From positions 248,001-312,000 of the forward strand of contig NZ_PZJX01000024.1 in NCBI RefSeq assembly GCF_003034915.1: a stretch of 64,000 nucleotides of DNA, read 5' to 3'. Source of the DNA: Mesorhizobium helmanticense (GTDB taxonomy: Bacteria > Pseudomonadota > Alphaproteobacteria > Rhizobiales > Rhizobiaceae). Each line of letters opens with the position of its first letter. Position 1 is the first letter of the stretch. The notes below the pieces were generated by a model. It did no database searches. It saw nothing but the letters and a program-made list of their open reading frames with translations, and was not told the DNA's origin. Of this stretch, positions 27,636 to 36,688 are shown piece by piece. The translations under genes and the position numbers were made by a program.

Positions 27636-28433
27636 ATGACGGCCTATCTGAAACTCGACCATATCGACAAATCCTTCGCTCGCGGGGGCCAGGTCAGCGA
27701 GGTGCTCAGGGATATCAGGCTCACCATCGACAAGGGTGAATTCGTCTCGATCATCGGCCATTCCGGCTGCGGCAAGTCGACCTTGCTCAACCTGATCGCT
27801 GGGCTGACCAAGGTCTCCGCCGGCGCGGTGCTGCTCGAGGACAGGGAGGTCGACAGCCCCGGTCCCGAACGCGCCGTGGTGTTCCAGAACCATAGCCTGC
27901 TGCCGTGGCTCACCGTCTACGAGAACATCAATCTGGCGGTGTCGAAGGTGTTCGGTTCGACCAAGACCAAAGCCGAGCGGCACGACTGGATCATGCGCAA
28001 CCTCGACCTCGTGCAGATGGCCCATGCCAGGGACAAGCGCCCGGCTGAGATTTCGGGCGGCATGAAACAGCGCGTCGGCATTGCGCGCGCGCTGGCCATG
28101 GAGCCGAAGATCCTGCTGCTCGACGAGCCGTTCGGCGCGCTCGACGCGCTGACCCGCGCCCATCTGCAGGACGCGGTGATGGACATCCATTCCAGGCTCG
28201 GCTCGACGACGATCATGATCACCCATGATGTCGACGAGGCGGTGCTGCTGTCCGATCGCATCGTCATGATGACCAACGGCCCGGCGGCGACCATTGGCGA
28301 GGTGCTTGCCGTGCCGTTGGCGCGGCCGCGCCGGCGCGTCGAACTCTCTTCCGACCGCACCTTCCTGCGCTGCCGCGAGGCGGTGCTGAAGTTCCTCTAC
28401 GAACGCCACCGCTTCGTCGAAGCCGCGGAGTAA
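27636..28433 (+). CDS. nrtD: Nitrate ABC transporter ATP-binding protein
   Basis: A 265-residue ATPase with Walker A GHSGCGKST (residues 41-49), the signature ISGGMKQRVGIARAL, Walker B ILLLDEP and the switch histidine in MITHDVDEA. It is of the short NrtD/NasD type, without the extra NrtA-like domain of cyanobacterial NrtC. It powers nitrate uptake through NrtB. AGGAGAGG precedes the ATG; nirB follows after only a few bases. Confidence 0.94.
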   Translation: MTAYLKLDHIDKSFARGGQVSEVLRDIRLTIDKGEFVSIIGHSGCGKSTLLNLIAGLTKVSAGAVLLEDREVDSPGPERAVVFQNHSLLPWLTVYENINLAVSKVFGSTKTKAERHDWIMRNLDLVQMAHARDKRPAEISGGMKQRVGIARALAMEPKILLLDEPFGALDALTRAHLQDAVMDIHSRLGSTTIMITHDVDEAVLLSDRIVMMTNGPAATIGEVLAVPLARPRRRVELSSDRTFLRCREAVLKFLYERHRFVEAAE

Positions 28434-28437
28434 CGCC

Positions 28438-30888
28438 ATGACCGAGAAACTCGTCATCATCGGCAACGGCATGGCCCCGGGCCGCATGCTGGAGCATCTG
28501 CTGGAGCAGGCGCCCGGCCGCTACCAGGTGACCATCTTCAACGCCGAGCCTAGGGTGAACTACGACCGCATCATGCTGTCGCCGGTGCTGTCAGGCGAAA
28601 AGGCCTTTGAGGAGATCATCATCCACGGCGATGGCTGGTACATCGCCAACGGCATTACCCTCTACAAGGGCCACAAGATCGTCGCCATCGACCGGACAGC
28701 AAAAACCGTCACCTCCGATCACGGCGTCACCGAGCCTTACGACAAGCTTGTCATCGCCACCGGTTCGGTGCCGTTCATCATTCCCGTGCCCGGCCACGAT
28801 CTGCCCGGCGTGCTGACCTACCGCGACCTCGACGATGTGCAGGCGATGCTGCTGGCCGCCCAGTCGCGGGCCAAGGCCGTTGTCATCGGCGGCGGCCTGC
28901 TCGGGCTTGAGGCCGCGGCCGGCCTCAACGCGCAAGGCATGGACGTCACCGTGCTGCATGTCATGCCGACGCTGATGGAGCGCCAGCTCGATCCGGCCGC
29001 CGGCTATCTCCTGCAGCGCGCGGTGGAAGAGCGCGGCATCAAGGTCATCACCAAGGCCAACACCCAGGCAATCACCGGCAACGGCAAGGTCGAGCAGGTG
29101 GAGCTTGCCGACGGCACCGTCATTCCGGCGACGCTGGTGATCATGGCGGTCGGCATCAGGCCGAACGCGGCTCTGGCCAAGGAGACCGGCATAGCCGTCA
29201 ATCGCGGCATCGTCGTCGACGCCGGCATGCGCAGCAACGACCCCGACATCTACGCGATCGGCGAATGCGCCGAGGTCAACGGCATGGTCTACGGGCTGGT
29301 GGCGCCCCTCTACGAGATGGCGCGCGTTGCCGCCAGCCAGCTTGCCGGCGACGAAAAAGCGGCCTTCGTCCACATGGACACGCCGACCAAGCTCAAGGTC
29401 ACCGGCATCGAGCTGTTCTCGCTCGGTGACTTCGCCGAGGGCGAGGACCGCCAGGAGATCGTGCTGCGCGATGCGGCCGCCGGCGTCTACAAGCGCCTGG
29501 TGCTGAAGGACGACCGCATCATCGGCACCGTGCTCTATGGCGAGACGGGCGACGGCGCCTGGTTCAACGACCTCAAGAAGAAGCAGACCGACATATCGCA
29601 AATGCGCGATACGCTCATCTTCGGCCAGTCCTACCAGGGGGGTGCCCCGCTGGACCCTATGGCGGCCGTTGCAGCCTTGCCGGATGATGCGGAAATCTGC
29701 GGCTGCAACGGCGTTTGCAAGGGAAAGATCACCGGCGCGATCACGGCCAGGGGCCTGACCTCGCTGGACGATGTGCGCGCCCACACCAAGGCCTCCGCCT
29801 CTTGCGGCTCCTGCACCGGGCTGGTCGAGAAGCTGATGGTGCTGACCATCGGCGACAAATACAATCCGGCCGCCGTCCAGCCCATGTGCGGCTGCACCGC
29901 GCTCGGCCATGACGAGGTCCGCCGGCTGATCATGGCCAAGAGCCTGAAGACCATTCCGGCCGTCATGCAGGAGCTGGAATGGACAACCTCCTGCGGCTGC
30001 GCCAAATGCCGGCCGGCGCTCAACTACTATCTCGTCTGCGACTGGCCGGACGACTACGCCGACGACTATCAGTCGCGCTTCGTCAACGAGCGCGTCCACG
30101 CCAACATCCAGAAGGACGGCACCTATTCGGTGGTGCCGCGCATGTGGGGCGGCGTCACCAACGCCGCGGAACTGCGCGCCATCGCCGATGTCGTCGACAA
30201 GTTCGAGATCCCGATGGTCAAGGTCACCGGCGGCCAGCGCATCGACATGCTTGGCATCCGCAAGGAGGACTTGCCGGCGGTATGGGCCGATCTCGGCCAG
30301 GCCGGCTTTGTCTCCGGCCATGCCTATGCCAAGGGTCTGCGCACGGTGAAGACCTGCGTCGGCTCCGACTGGTGCCGCTTCGGCACGCAGGATTCGACGG
30401 GGCTCGGCATCCGCATCGAGAAATTCATGTGGGGCTCGTGGACCCCGGCTAAGGTCAAGATGGCGGTGTCGGGCTGTCCCCGCAATTGCGCCGAGGCGAC
30501 CTGCAAGGATGTCGGCGTCATCTGCGTCGATAGTGGCTACGAGATCCACTTCGCCGGCGCCGCCGGCCTCGACATCAAGGGCACCGAAGTGCTCGGCCTG
30601 GTGAAGACCGAGGACGAGGCGCTGGAGCACATCGTGGCGCTGACGCAGATGTACCGCGAGCAGGGCCGCTATCTCGAGCGCATCTACAAATGGGCCAAGC
30701 GCGTCGGCATGGAAGAGATCAGGCGCCAGATCATGGACGACGGCGAAAAGCGCAAGGCCTATTACGAGCGCTTCGTCTTCAGCCAGAAATTCGCCCAGGT
30801 CGACCCGTGGTCGGAACGCGTCTCCGGCAAGGACAAGCACGAATTCCGGCCGATGGCTTCGGTGGGTTTTGCGGAGGCGGCGGAGTGA
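28438..30888 (+). CDS. nirB: Assimilatory nitrite reductase, large subunit
   Basis: An 816-residue NAD(P)H-dependent nitrite reductase that reduces nitrite to ammonium. In order it shows an FAD/NAD(P)H oxidoreductase part (IIGNGMAPGRML; VVIGGGLLGLEAA), a BFD-like [2Fe-2S] region (CGCNGVCKGK ... CGSC, near residues 420-465), and the sulfite/nitrite reductase domain with siroheme-[4Fe-4S] cysteines in KTCVGSDWC and SGCPRNCAEA (about residues 638-681). It acts in the cytoplasm with NirD. The length is normal for the family. Confidence 0.96.
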   Translation: MTEKLVIIGNGMAPGRMLEHLLEQAPGRYQVTIFNAEPRVNYDRIMLSPVLSGEKAFEEIIIHGDGWYIANGITLYKGHKIVAIDRTAKTVTSDHGVTEPYDKLVIATGSVPFIIPVPGHDLPGVLTYRDLDDVQAMLLAAQSRAKAVVIGGGLLGLEAAAGLNAQGMDVTVLHVMPTLMERQLDPAAGYLLQRAVEERGIKVITKANTQAITGNGKVEQVELADGTVIPATLVIMAVGIRPNAALAKETGIAVNRGIVVDAGMRSNDPDIYAIGECAEVNGMVYGLVAPLYEMARVAASQLAGDEKAAFVHMDTPTKLKVTGIELFSLGDFAEGEDRQEIVLRDAAAGVYKRLVLKDDRIIGTVLYGETGDGAWFNDLKKKQTDISQMRDTLIFGQSYQGGAPLDPMAAVAALPDDAEICGCNGVCKGKITGAITARGLTSLDDVRAHTKASASCGSCTGLVEKLMVLTIGDKYNPAAVQPMCGCTALGHDEVRRLIMAKSLKTIPAVMQELEWTTSCGCAKCRPALNYYLVCDWPDDYADDYQSRFVNERVHANIQKDGTYSVVPRMWGGVTNAAELRAIADVVDKFEIPMVKVTGGQRIDMLGIRKEDLPAVWADLGQAGFVSGHAYAKGLRTVKTCVGSDWCRFGTQDSTGLGIRIEKFMWGSWTPAKVKMAVSGCPRNCAEATCKDVGVICVDSGYEIHFAGAAGLDIKGTEVLGLVKTEDEALEHIVALTQMYREQGRYLERIYKWAKRVGMEEIRRQIMDDGEKRKAYYERFVFSQKFAQVDPWSERVSGKDKHEFRPMASVGFAEAAE

Positions 30889-30908
30889 TGGAGATGATTG
30901 CGCCGTTT

Positions 30909-31072
30909 ACCCCCCTCTGCCCTGCCGGCGATCTCCACCGCAAGGGAGGAGATCGGCAGTTTCAGCGTCTTGGCCCTTCGGCCAACGTTGGCGATTGGCG
31001 AAAGCCGTCACGACATCCGATCTCCGCCCTTGCGGGGGAGATGTCCGGCAGGACAGAGGGGGGTGCCTGGGC
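30909..31072. repeat. Palindromic repeat between nirB and nirD
   Basis: The left arm starting ACCCCCCTCTG and the right arm ending CAGAGGGGGGTGCCTGGGC are imperfect inverse copies. Each contains an inner hairpin (ATCTCC...GGAGAT type), and the middle contains GGCGAAAGC. It is a diverged copy of the element inside nasA: the arms and the centre (GCTTTCGCCAA, GACGCTG on the opposite strand) correspond. It sits in the 211-bp gap between two cotranscribed genes. Confidence 0.85.
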
Positions 31073-31099
31073 GCATTCAGATCAAGCAAAGGCAGCCCA

Positions 31100-31429
31100 A
31101 TGACCTGGATCGCTATCGGCTCTCTCTCCGACATTCCCCGCCGCGGCGCGCGCTGTGTCGACACCCCTGAGGGGAAAATCGCCGTCTTCCGCACGGCGGA
31201 CGACCAGGTCTATGCCATCGACGACCATTGCCCGCACAAGGGTGGGCCGCTCAGCCAGGGTATCGTGCATGGTGCGGCGGTGACGTGCCCCTTGCATAAT
31301 TGGGTGATCTCGCTGGAAACCGGCAAGGCGCTCGGCGCCGACGAAGGTCGCGTGCGCACCATCCCGGTGAAGGTCGAGGGCGAGCGGCTGTTCCTGGCGC
31401 TCGAAGCGCTGGCCAGCCGCGCGGCCTGA
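31100..31429 (+). CDS. nirD: Assimilatory nitrite reductase, small subunit (Rieske-type)
   Basis: A 109-residue NirD protein with a Rieske fold. All four [2Fe-2S] ligands are present as CPH and CPLH (DHCPHKGGPL ... VTCPLHNW), unlike the E. coli type NirD, which lacks them, so this subunit may carry a cluster. The start at MTWIAIGSL is the usual NirD start; the open frame upstream runs through a repeat. It ends two bases before the nasA start codon. Confidence 0.93.
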   Translation: MTWIAIGSLSDIPRRGARCVDTPEGKIAVFRTADDQVYAIDDHCPHKGGPLSQGIVHGAAVTCPLHNWVISLETGKALGADEGRVRTIPVKVEGERLFLALEALASRAA

Positions 31430-31431
31430 CA

Positions 31432-34269
31432 ATGCAGATTGACGAAGCGCGCGAGGTGAGGACCACCTGCCCCTATTGCGGGGTGGGTTGCGGCGTGCTG
31501 GCGAAGGTCGCCGCGGACGGTGAGGTAACTGTCCGCGGCGACCCTGATCATCCCGCGAATTTCGGCCGGCTTTGCTCCAAGGGTTCGGCTCTCGCCGAGA
31601 CCATCGACCTCGACGGCCGGCTGCTCCATCCCGAGATCCACGGCCGCCGTACCAGTTGGGACGAGGCGCTCGACCGTGTCGCCTCGACCTTTTCGCAAAC
31701 CATCGCCGAGCACGGCCCCGACGCGGTCGCCTTCTACGTCTCCGGCCAGCTGCTGACCGAGGACTATTACGTCGCCAACAAGCTGATGAAGGGCTTCATC
31801 GGCTCGGCCAATATCGATACCAATTCGCGCCTGTGCATGGCCTCCTCGGTTGCCGGCCACCGCCGCGCCTTCGGCTCAGACACCGTGCCGGGCAACTACG
31901 AGGACCTTGAACTTGCCGACCTGATCGTGCTGGTCGGCTCCAATCTCGCTTGGTGCCATCCCGTGCTCTACCAGCGCATCGCCGCCGCCCGTGAAAAACG
32001 GCCGGAGATGAAGGTGGTGCTGGTCGATCCGCGCCGCACCATGACATCGGATATCGCCGACCTGCATCTGGCGATCGCGCCGGATGGCGACGTTGCTTTG
32101 TTCACTGGGCTGCTCGCCTATCTCGGCCAGCACAATGCGCTGGACCGCGCCTATATCACGGCGCACACGGCCGGTTTCGGCCAAGCCCTTTTCGCCGCCT
32201 CGGCGCTCGACCTTGCCGGCATCGCCGCCGCCACCGGCCTGAGCGAGGACGAGCTTGGCCGTTTCTACAGCCTGTTTGCGGCAACCGCGAAGACGGTGAC
32301 CGTCTACAGCCAGGGCGTCAACCAGTCGTCCTCGGGCACCGACAAGGTCAACGCCATCATCAACTGCCATCTTGCCACCGGCCGCATCGGCAAACCGGGG
32401 ACAGGGCCGTTTTCGGTGACCGGCCAGCCCAACGCCATGGGCGGCCGCGAGGTCGGCGGCATGGCCAATATGCTGGCCGCCCATATGGAGATCGAAAACC
32501 CCGAGCATCGTGAGAGGGTACAGCGCTTCTGGAATGCACCGGCCGTTGCGCAAAAGCCTGGCCTGAAGGCGGTCGAGATGTTTCAAGGCGTGGCCGATGG
32601 GCGCATCAGGGCGCTGTGGATCATGGCCACCAACCCTGTGGATTCAATGCCCGATGCCGACGCCGTCCAAGCGGCGATCAAGGCCTGCCCTTTCGTCGTG
32701 GTGTCGGACGTGTTGGCGAGCACCGATACGGTCCGCCACGCCCATGTCCGGCTGCCCGCCGCCGCCTGGGGCGAGAAGGACGGCACCGTCACCAATTCGG
32801 AGCGCCGCATCTCGCGCCAGCGGGCGTTCCTGGACCTTCCAGGCGAAGCACGGCCCGACTGGTGGATTGTCGCCGAAGTGGCGAGGCGGATGGGCTTTGA
32901 CGAGGCGTTTTCGCATGCCTCGGCAGCGGAGATTTTTGCCGAGCACGCAGCGCTGTCGGGGTTTGAAAATGACAGTGCGCGCGATTTCGATATCGGCGCT
33001 TATGCCCGGATCGATGGAGAAGACTACGACGCGCTGGCTCCATTCCAGTGGCCAGCGCCGAGCCCAGGCACCCCCCTCTGGCCTGCCGGCCATCTCCCCC
33101 TCAAGGGGGGAGATCAGCTATCGCCACCGCTTTCGCCAACCTCGGACATTGCTGAAATGAGCGACGCGCAGACGCTGCCAATCTCCCCCCTTGAGGGGGA
33201 GATGGCCGGCAGGCCAGAGGGGGGTGCCTGGGCTCGGCGACCAGAGGGCCCCACCCGCTTCTTCGCCAACGGCAACTTCTACACACCCGACCGCAAGGCG
33301 CGCTTCATCGCCATCCGCCCAACGATCGAAACCCGCACCAGCCCGGACTATCCGCTGATCCTCAACACCGGCCGTGTCCGCGATCACTGGCACACCATGA
33401 CACGCACGGGAAAAAGCCCGCGCCTGTCCCAGCACATCGCCGAGCCTTTCGCCGAAATCCACCCGGCCGATGCTCGGCACTTCGGCATCGGCGACGCCGA
33501 CATCGTGCGGGTCTCGACTGTTCACGGCGAAGCGCTGCTGCGCGCGCTGGTGACAGCGCGGCAGCGGCCGGGTTCGGTGTTCGTGCCGATGCACTGGACG
33601 GATCAGTTCGCCGTCCGCGCCCGGGTCGACGCGCTGGTGGCGCCGATCACCGACGCGATTTCAGGCCAGCCGGCCTCGAAGAACGTCGCCGCGCGCCTGG
33701 AACGCTTCGCTGCCGCTGCCTTCGGCTTCGCGGTGCTCGCCGAACGGCCGGCTTCGATCGACGCCGATTACTGGAGCCTCGCCCGCTGCGCCGCCGGCTG
33801 GCGCCTTGAGCTTGCGCTGCAAGGCGGCCGGGACTGGACGATGTTCGCCGCCTCGCTCCTCGGCGACGATGCGCAGGGCGAGACGCTCGCCTATCATGAC
33901 GCTGCCGGCGGGCACTATCGTTTCGCCCGCTTTGCAGGCAGCCGGCTGGTCGGCGCGCTCTATCTGGCGCCCGGCCCGGTCGCGGTGTCACGTAGCTGGG
34001 TCGCGGAGCAGTTGGGCGCGGATCATGCCGATCGGCGCGGACGGCTGGCGATCGTGGCGGGGCGGCCGGGCGGCAATCACATCGACCGTGGCGCCGTCGT
34101 CTGCTCCTGTTTCGGGGTCGGCGCCAATCAGATCGCGGAAGCGGTGCGCGGCGGCTGCGCCAGCGTCGCGGCGATCGGCGCCGCTCTGGGCGCCGGCACC
34201 AATTGCGGCTCCTGCCGCGCCGAGATCAGAACCATTATCGACGCGCGCCGCCTGCAAGCGGCGGAGTGA
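31432..34269 (+). CDS. nasA: Assimilatory nitrate reductase, catalytic subunit
   Basis: A 945-residue molybdopterin enzyme reducing nitrate to nitrite in the cytoplasm. The N-terminal [4Fe-4S] cysteines are Cys13, 16, 20 and 48 (CPYCGVGC ... LCSKG). The molybdopterin-binding domains follow, and a C-terminal BFD-like [2Fe-2S] domain holds VVCSCF ... NCGSCRAE near residues 887-930. The unusual feature is residues about 542-603, which are encoded by a perfect 59-bp inverted repeat and its spacer; they separate FQWP from TRFFANGNFYTP, which are close together in ordinary NasA proteins as I recall them. The total length is longer than usual by about this insert. Confidence 0.95.
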   Translation: MQIDEAREVRTTCPYCGVGCGVLAKVAADGEVTVRGDPDHPANFGRLCSKGSALAETIDLDGRLLHPEIHGRRTSWDEALDRVASTFSQTIAEHGPDAVAFYVSGQLLTEDYYVANKLMKGFIGSANIDTNSRLCMASSVAGHRRAFGSDTVPGNYEDLELADLIVLVGSNLAWCHPVLYQRIAAAREKRPEMKVVLVDPRRTMTSDIADLHLAIAPDGDVALFTGLLAYLGQHNALDRAYITAHTAGFGQALFAASALDLAGIAAATGLSEDELGRFYSLFAATAKTVTVYSQGVNQSSSGTDKVNAIINCHLATGRIGKPGTGPFSVTGQPNAMGGREVGGMANMLAAHMEIENPEHRERVQRFWNAPAVAQKPGLKAVEMFQGVADGRIRALWIMATNPVDSMPDADAVQAAIKACPFVVVSDVLASTDTVRHAHVRLPAAAWGEKDGTVTNSERRISRQRAFLDLPGEARPDWWIVAEVARRMGFDEAFSHASAAEIFAEHAALSGFENDSARDFDIGAYARIDGEDYDALAPFQWPAPSPGTPLWPAGHLPLKGGDQLSPPLSPTSDIAEMSDAQTLPISPLEGEMAGRPEGGAWARRPEGPTRFFANGNFYTPDRKARFIAIRPTIETRTSPDYPLILNTGRVRDHWHTMTRTGKSPRLSQHIAEPFAEIHPADARHFGIGDADIVRVSTVHGEALLRALVTARQRPGSVFVPMHWTDQFAVRARVDALVAPITDAISGQPASKNVAARLERFAAAAFGFAVLAERPASIDADYWSLARCAAGWRLELALQGGRDWTMFAASLLGDDAQGETLAYHDAAGGHYRFARFAGSRLVGALYLAPGPVAVSRSWVAEQLGADHADRRGRLAIVAGRPGGNHIDRGAVVCSCFGVGANQIAEAVRGGCASVAAIGAALGAGTNCGSCRAEIRTIIDARRLQAAE
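33056..33239. repeat. Palindromic element inserted in frame within nasA
   Basis: Bases 33056-33114 are the perfect reverse complement of 33181-33239 (59 bp), separated by 66 bp. Each arm contains its own small hairpin around CCCCTCAAGGGG. The frame of nasA stays open through the whole element and encodes a Pro/Gly-rich stretch (PSPGTPLWPAGHLPL ... EGEMAGRPEGGAWA). A diverged relative lies between nirB and nirD. Confidence 0.95.
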
Positions 34270-34336
34270 AGGCGCGCCTGCCGTTGGATGTCCCGCGGCG
34301 GGGAACGGTTCCGCCATGAAGGCAATTTCCGAAAGC

Positions 34337-34454
34337 CTAGAGCCGGATGATTTCAGGTCAAGTCGACCTGAAATCTGAATCCGGCTCTAAATCAAAGAGA
34401 TAGAGCATGATGTCGTCCGAAAACCGCTTCACACTTTTCGGCATCATGCTCTAG
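34337..34454. repeat. Rhizobial intergenic mosaic-type repeat
   Basis: The sequence begins CTAGAGCCGG and ends GCATCATGCTCTAG. It contains a 12-bp-arm hairpin (TTTCAGGTC...GACCTGAAA) in its first half and the common rhizobial GAGCATGAT...CCGAAAA...TTTTCGGCATCATGCTC block in its second half. It lies just after nasA and may act as a transcript end. Confidence 0.85.
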
Positions 34455-34536
34455 TCACCGCGCTTCCTTGACGCTTACCAGCCATTTACAGACGGTGGGC
34501 TACCAACATTCCAGTTCGATTCGCCGGGGACAAGGC

Positions 34537-35022
34537 ATGAGCAAGGCTCTCACCTCATTTGCACTGGTCGCCGTGCTGACGGCTTTGCTGATGGCGCTGA
34601 GCCTGGCGGTAGCCAGGCATGGCTATCCCTATGGCGCAATCGGCGCCAAACGCCTGGACGACATTGCCGATGCCGGGATTTTCATCCCGCTTGCCGCGGT
34701 GTATTTTTTCAGTGCGCTGCTGATGATGATCCTGCCCATCAGGGCGGCCGGCATCGTTCTGACAAACGCCGCGGATGCCATCTTCTGGACGGTGATCGTG
34801 TTGTTCGCCACCATCATCGGCTGCCTCGCCGCCAGATGGGCTTTCGGCCAGGCTGGTGCCCTGACGGCGCTGCTGAACTGGCGCTTTCTGTTCGTGGCGG
34901 CCGTCGTGGCCTGCCATCTCTTCATGAATGAGCTGCGCCGCAATATCCTTCTGAGAAGTCTGTTCTTTGTCATTTTCGCCGCGGCGACGCTGGCCTGCCT
35001 GTTCTGGTCTTTCGCAGTGTGA
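34537..35022 (+). CDS. Small integral membrane protein of unknown function
   Basis: A 161-residue protein with about five hydrophobic segments (for example ALVAVLTALLMALSLAVA, FIPLAAVYFFSALLMMILPI, FVIFAAATLACLFWSFAV). I do not recognise a family. The start MSKALTSF has a GGGACAAGG-type ribosome site. It stands alone between a repeat and an aldehyde dehydrogenase gene. Confidence 0.65.
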   Translation: MSKALTSFALVAVLTALLMALSLAVARHGYPYGAIGAKRLDDIADAGIFIPLAAVYFFSALLMMILPIRAAGIVLTNAADAIFWTVIVLFATIIGCLAARWAFGQAGALTALLNWRFLFVAAVVACHLFMNELRRNILLRSLFFVIFAAATLACLFWSFAV

Positions 35023-35133
35023 GATGCGCAGCATATGTCTGCCGAACAGCAGAACTTTACCGTCCGGCGGTCTTGCCGTGTGGTGGCCAGTGGTCCAGAT
35101 AGACGGCAACCGAACGGCTAGGAAGACTGCGAC

Positions 35134-36573
35134 ATGACCCTGTTTCGAAAGAACCTCATCGATGGCGAGTGGGTGGGCGAGCCCGGCTCCCGCAACATCA
35201 ATCCATCCAACACCAGCGATGTCGTCGGCGAATATGCTTCCGCCGGCGCCGAGCAGGCCCGGCAAGCCATTGCGGCGGCGAAAGCGGCGTTTGCGGCATG
35301 GTCACGTTCCGGCCCGCTGGTACGCCATGCAGTGTTGAGGAAGGCATCGGACGAGATCACTGCGCGCAAAGATGAAATCGGCCGGTCCCTGGCGCGCGAG
35401 GAAGGCAAGACTTTGGCCGAGGGCATCGGCGAGACCGTGCGCGCCGCCCAGATCTTCGATTTCTTCGCCGGCGAGGCGCTGCGCCTGTCGGGCGAGTTGG
35501 TGCCGAGCGTGCGGCCGGGTGTCGGCGTCGAGATCACGCGTGAAGCGGTCGGCGTCGTCGGCATCATCACCCCATGGAACTTCCCGATCGCGATTCCCGC
35601 CTGGAAGATTGCTCCGGCACTCGCTCACGGCAACACCATCGTCTTCAAGCCGGCCGAGCTGGTCCCGGAGAGCGCCTGGACCATTGTCGATATCCTGCAC
35701 CGCGCCGGCCTGCCCAAGGGCGTGCTCAACCTCGTCATGGGCAAGGGTTCGGTGGTCGGCCAGGCCATGCTCGACAGCCCGGACCTCAATGCCATCACCT
35801 TCACCGGCTCGGTCGGCACCGGCAAGCGCGTCGCCGCGGCAAGCGTCGAGCATATGCGCAAGTTCCAGCTCGAAATGGGCGGCAAGAACCCGCTTGTCGT
35901 GCTCGACGATGCCGACCTGGCCGTTGCCGTCGACTGCGCGCTCAACGGCGCCTTCTTCTCGACTGGCCAGCGCTGCACGGCGTCGTCCCGGCTGATCGTT
36001 ACCGACGCCATTCACGACCGCTTCGTCGAGGCGCTGAAGGACCGCATGGGCAAGCTGGTCGTCGGCGATGCCCTCGATGCGAAAACCCAGATCGGTCCGG
36101 TCGTCGACGACAGCCAGCTGAAACAGGACGAGGACTACATCGCCATCGGCCGCAAGGAAGGCGCCGATCTCGCTTTCGGCGGCGAGCGGCTCGATCGCGA
36201 CACGCCCGGCTTCTACCTGCAGCCGGCGCTGTTCACCGGAGCCAGCAACGCGATGCGCATTTCACGCGAGGAGATTTTCGGACCTGTCGCCAGCGTCATC
36301 CGCGTCAAGGACTATGATGAGGCGCTTGCTGTGGCCAACGACACGCCTTTTGGGCTGACCTCGGGCATCTGCACGTCGAGCCTCAAGCACGCTACGCATT
36401 TCAAGCGTAATTCGGAGGCGGGCATGGTGATGGTCAACCTGCCGACGGCGGGCGTCGACTTCCATGTCCCCTTCGGTGGCCGCAAGGGATCGAGCTTTGG
36501 CCCGCGCGAACAAGGCCGCTACGCGGCGGAATTCTATACCACAGTGAAAACCGCCTATACATTTGCCGGCTAA
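35134..36573 (+). CDS. NAD(P)-dependent aldehyde dehydrogenase (ketoglutarate-semialdehyde type)
   Basis: A 479-residue aldehyde dehydrogenase with the PWNFPIAIP motif, catalytic glutamate in LEMGGKNP and catalytic cysteine in STGQRCTASSR. The overall sequence (start MTLFRKNLIDGEWV) resembles 2,5-dioxovalerate (alpha-ketoglutaric semialdehyde) dehydrogenases of sugar-acid and hydroxyproline breakdown, but the substrate is inferred only from similarity. No other gene of such a pathway is adjacent. Confidence 0.9.
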   Translation: MTLFRKNLIDGEWVGEPGSRNINPSNTSDVVGEYASAGAEQARQAIAAAKAAFAAWSRSGPLVRHAVLRKASDEITARKDEIGRSLAREEGKTLAEGIGETVRAAQIFDFFAGEALRLSGELVPSVRPGVGVEITREAVGVVGIITPWNFPIAIPAWKIAPALAHGNTIVFKPAELVPESAWTIVDILHRAGLPKGVLNLVMGKGSVVGQAMLDSPDLNAITFTGSVGTGKRVAAASVEHMRKFQLEMGGKNPLVVLDDADLAVAVDCALNGAFFSTGQRCTASSRLIVTDAIHDRFVEALKDRMGKLVVGDALDAKTQIGPVVDDSQLKQDEDYIAIGRKEGADLAFGGERLDRDTPGFYLQPALFTGASNAMRISREEIFGPVASVIRVKDYDEALAVANDTPFGLTSGICTSSLKHATHFKRNSEAGMVMVNLPTAGVDFHVPFGGRKGSSFGPREQGRYAAEFYTTVKTAYTFAG

Positions 36574-36606
36574 TCAAGCTCGGCAAGTATCACGCACGGA
36601 TCAGGC

Positions 36607-36636
36607 AGGCCGGAAGACATTCAAAAATGCCGGCCT
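36607..36636. terminator. Possible stem-loop between convergent genes
   Basis: A 7-bp GC stem AGGCCGG/CCGGCCT with a 16-base loop lies between the convergent ends of the aldehyde dehydrogenase and glycosyltransferase genes. There is no clear T run, so its role as terminator is uncertain. Confidence 0.35.
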
Positions 36637-36688
36637 GACCTGGCTCGCCGCACAAAGTGCGCGGCAAGTTTATAGGATCGACAACCCG

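Noticed and set aside
28591..30840. 749-codon minus-strand frame opposite nirB
   Set aside because: It is the mirror of nirB codon bias; residue composition is extreme and no domain is visible.
30869..31099. Upstream extension of nirD through the gap after nirB
   Set aside because: The extra residues come from the palindromic repeat; NirD homologs begin at MTWIAIG.
33056..33239. nasA as a frameshifted or broken gene at the repeat
   Set aside because: The frame continues unbroken through the element, and both flanking parts match NasA in the same frame.
34337..34454. Possible CRISPR array or small RNA in the repeat after nasA
   Set aside because: There is one palindromic unit only, without regular repeats and spacers; it fits a dispersed rhizobial intergenic element.
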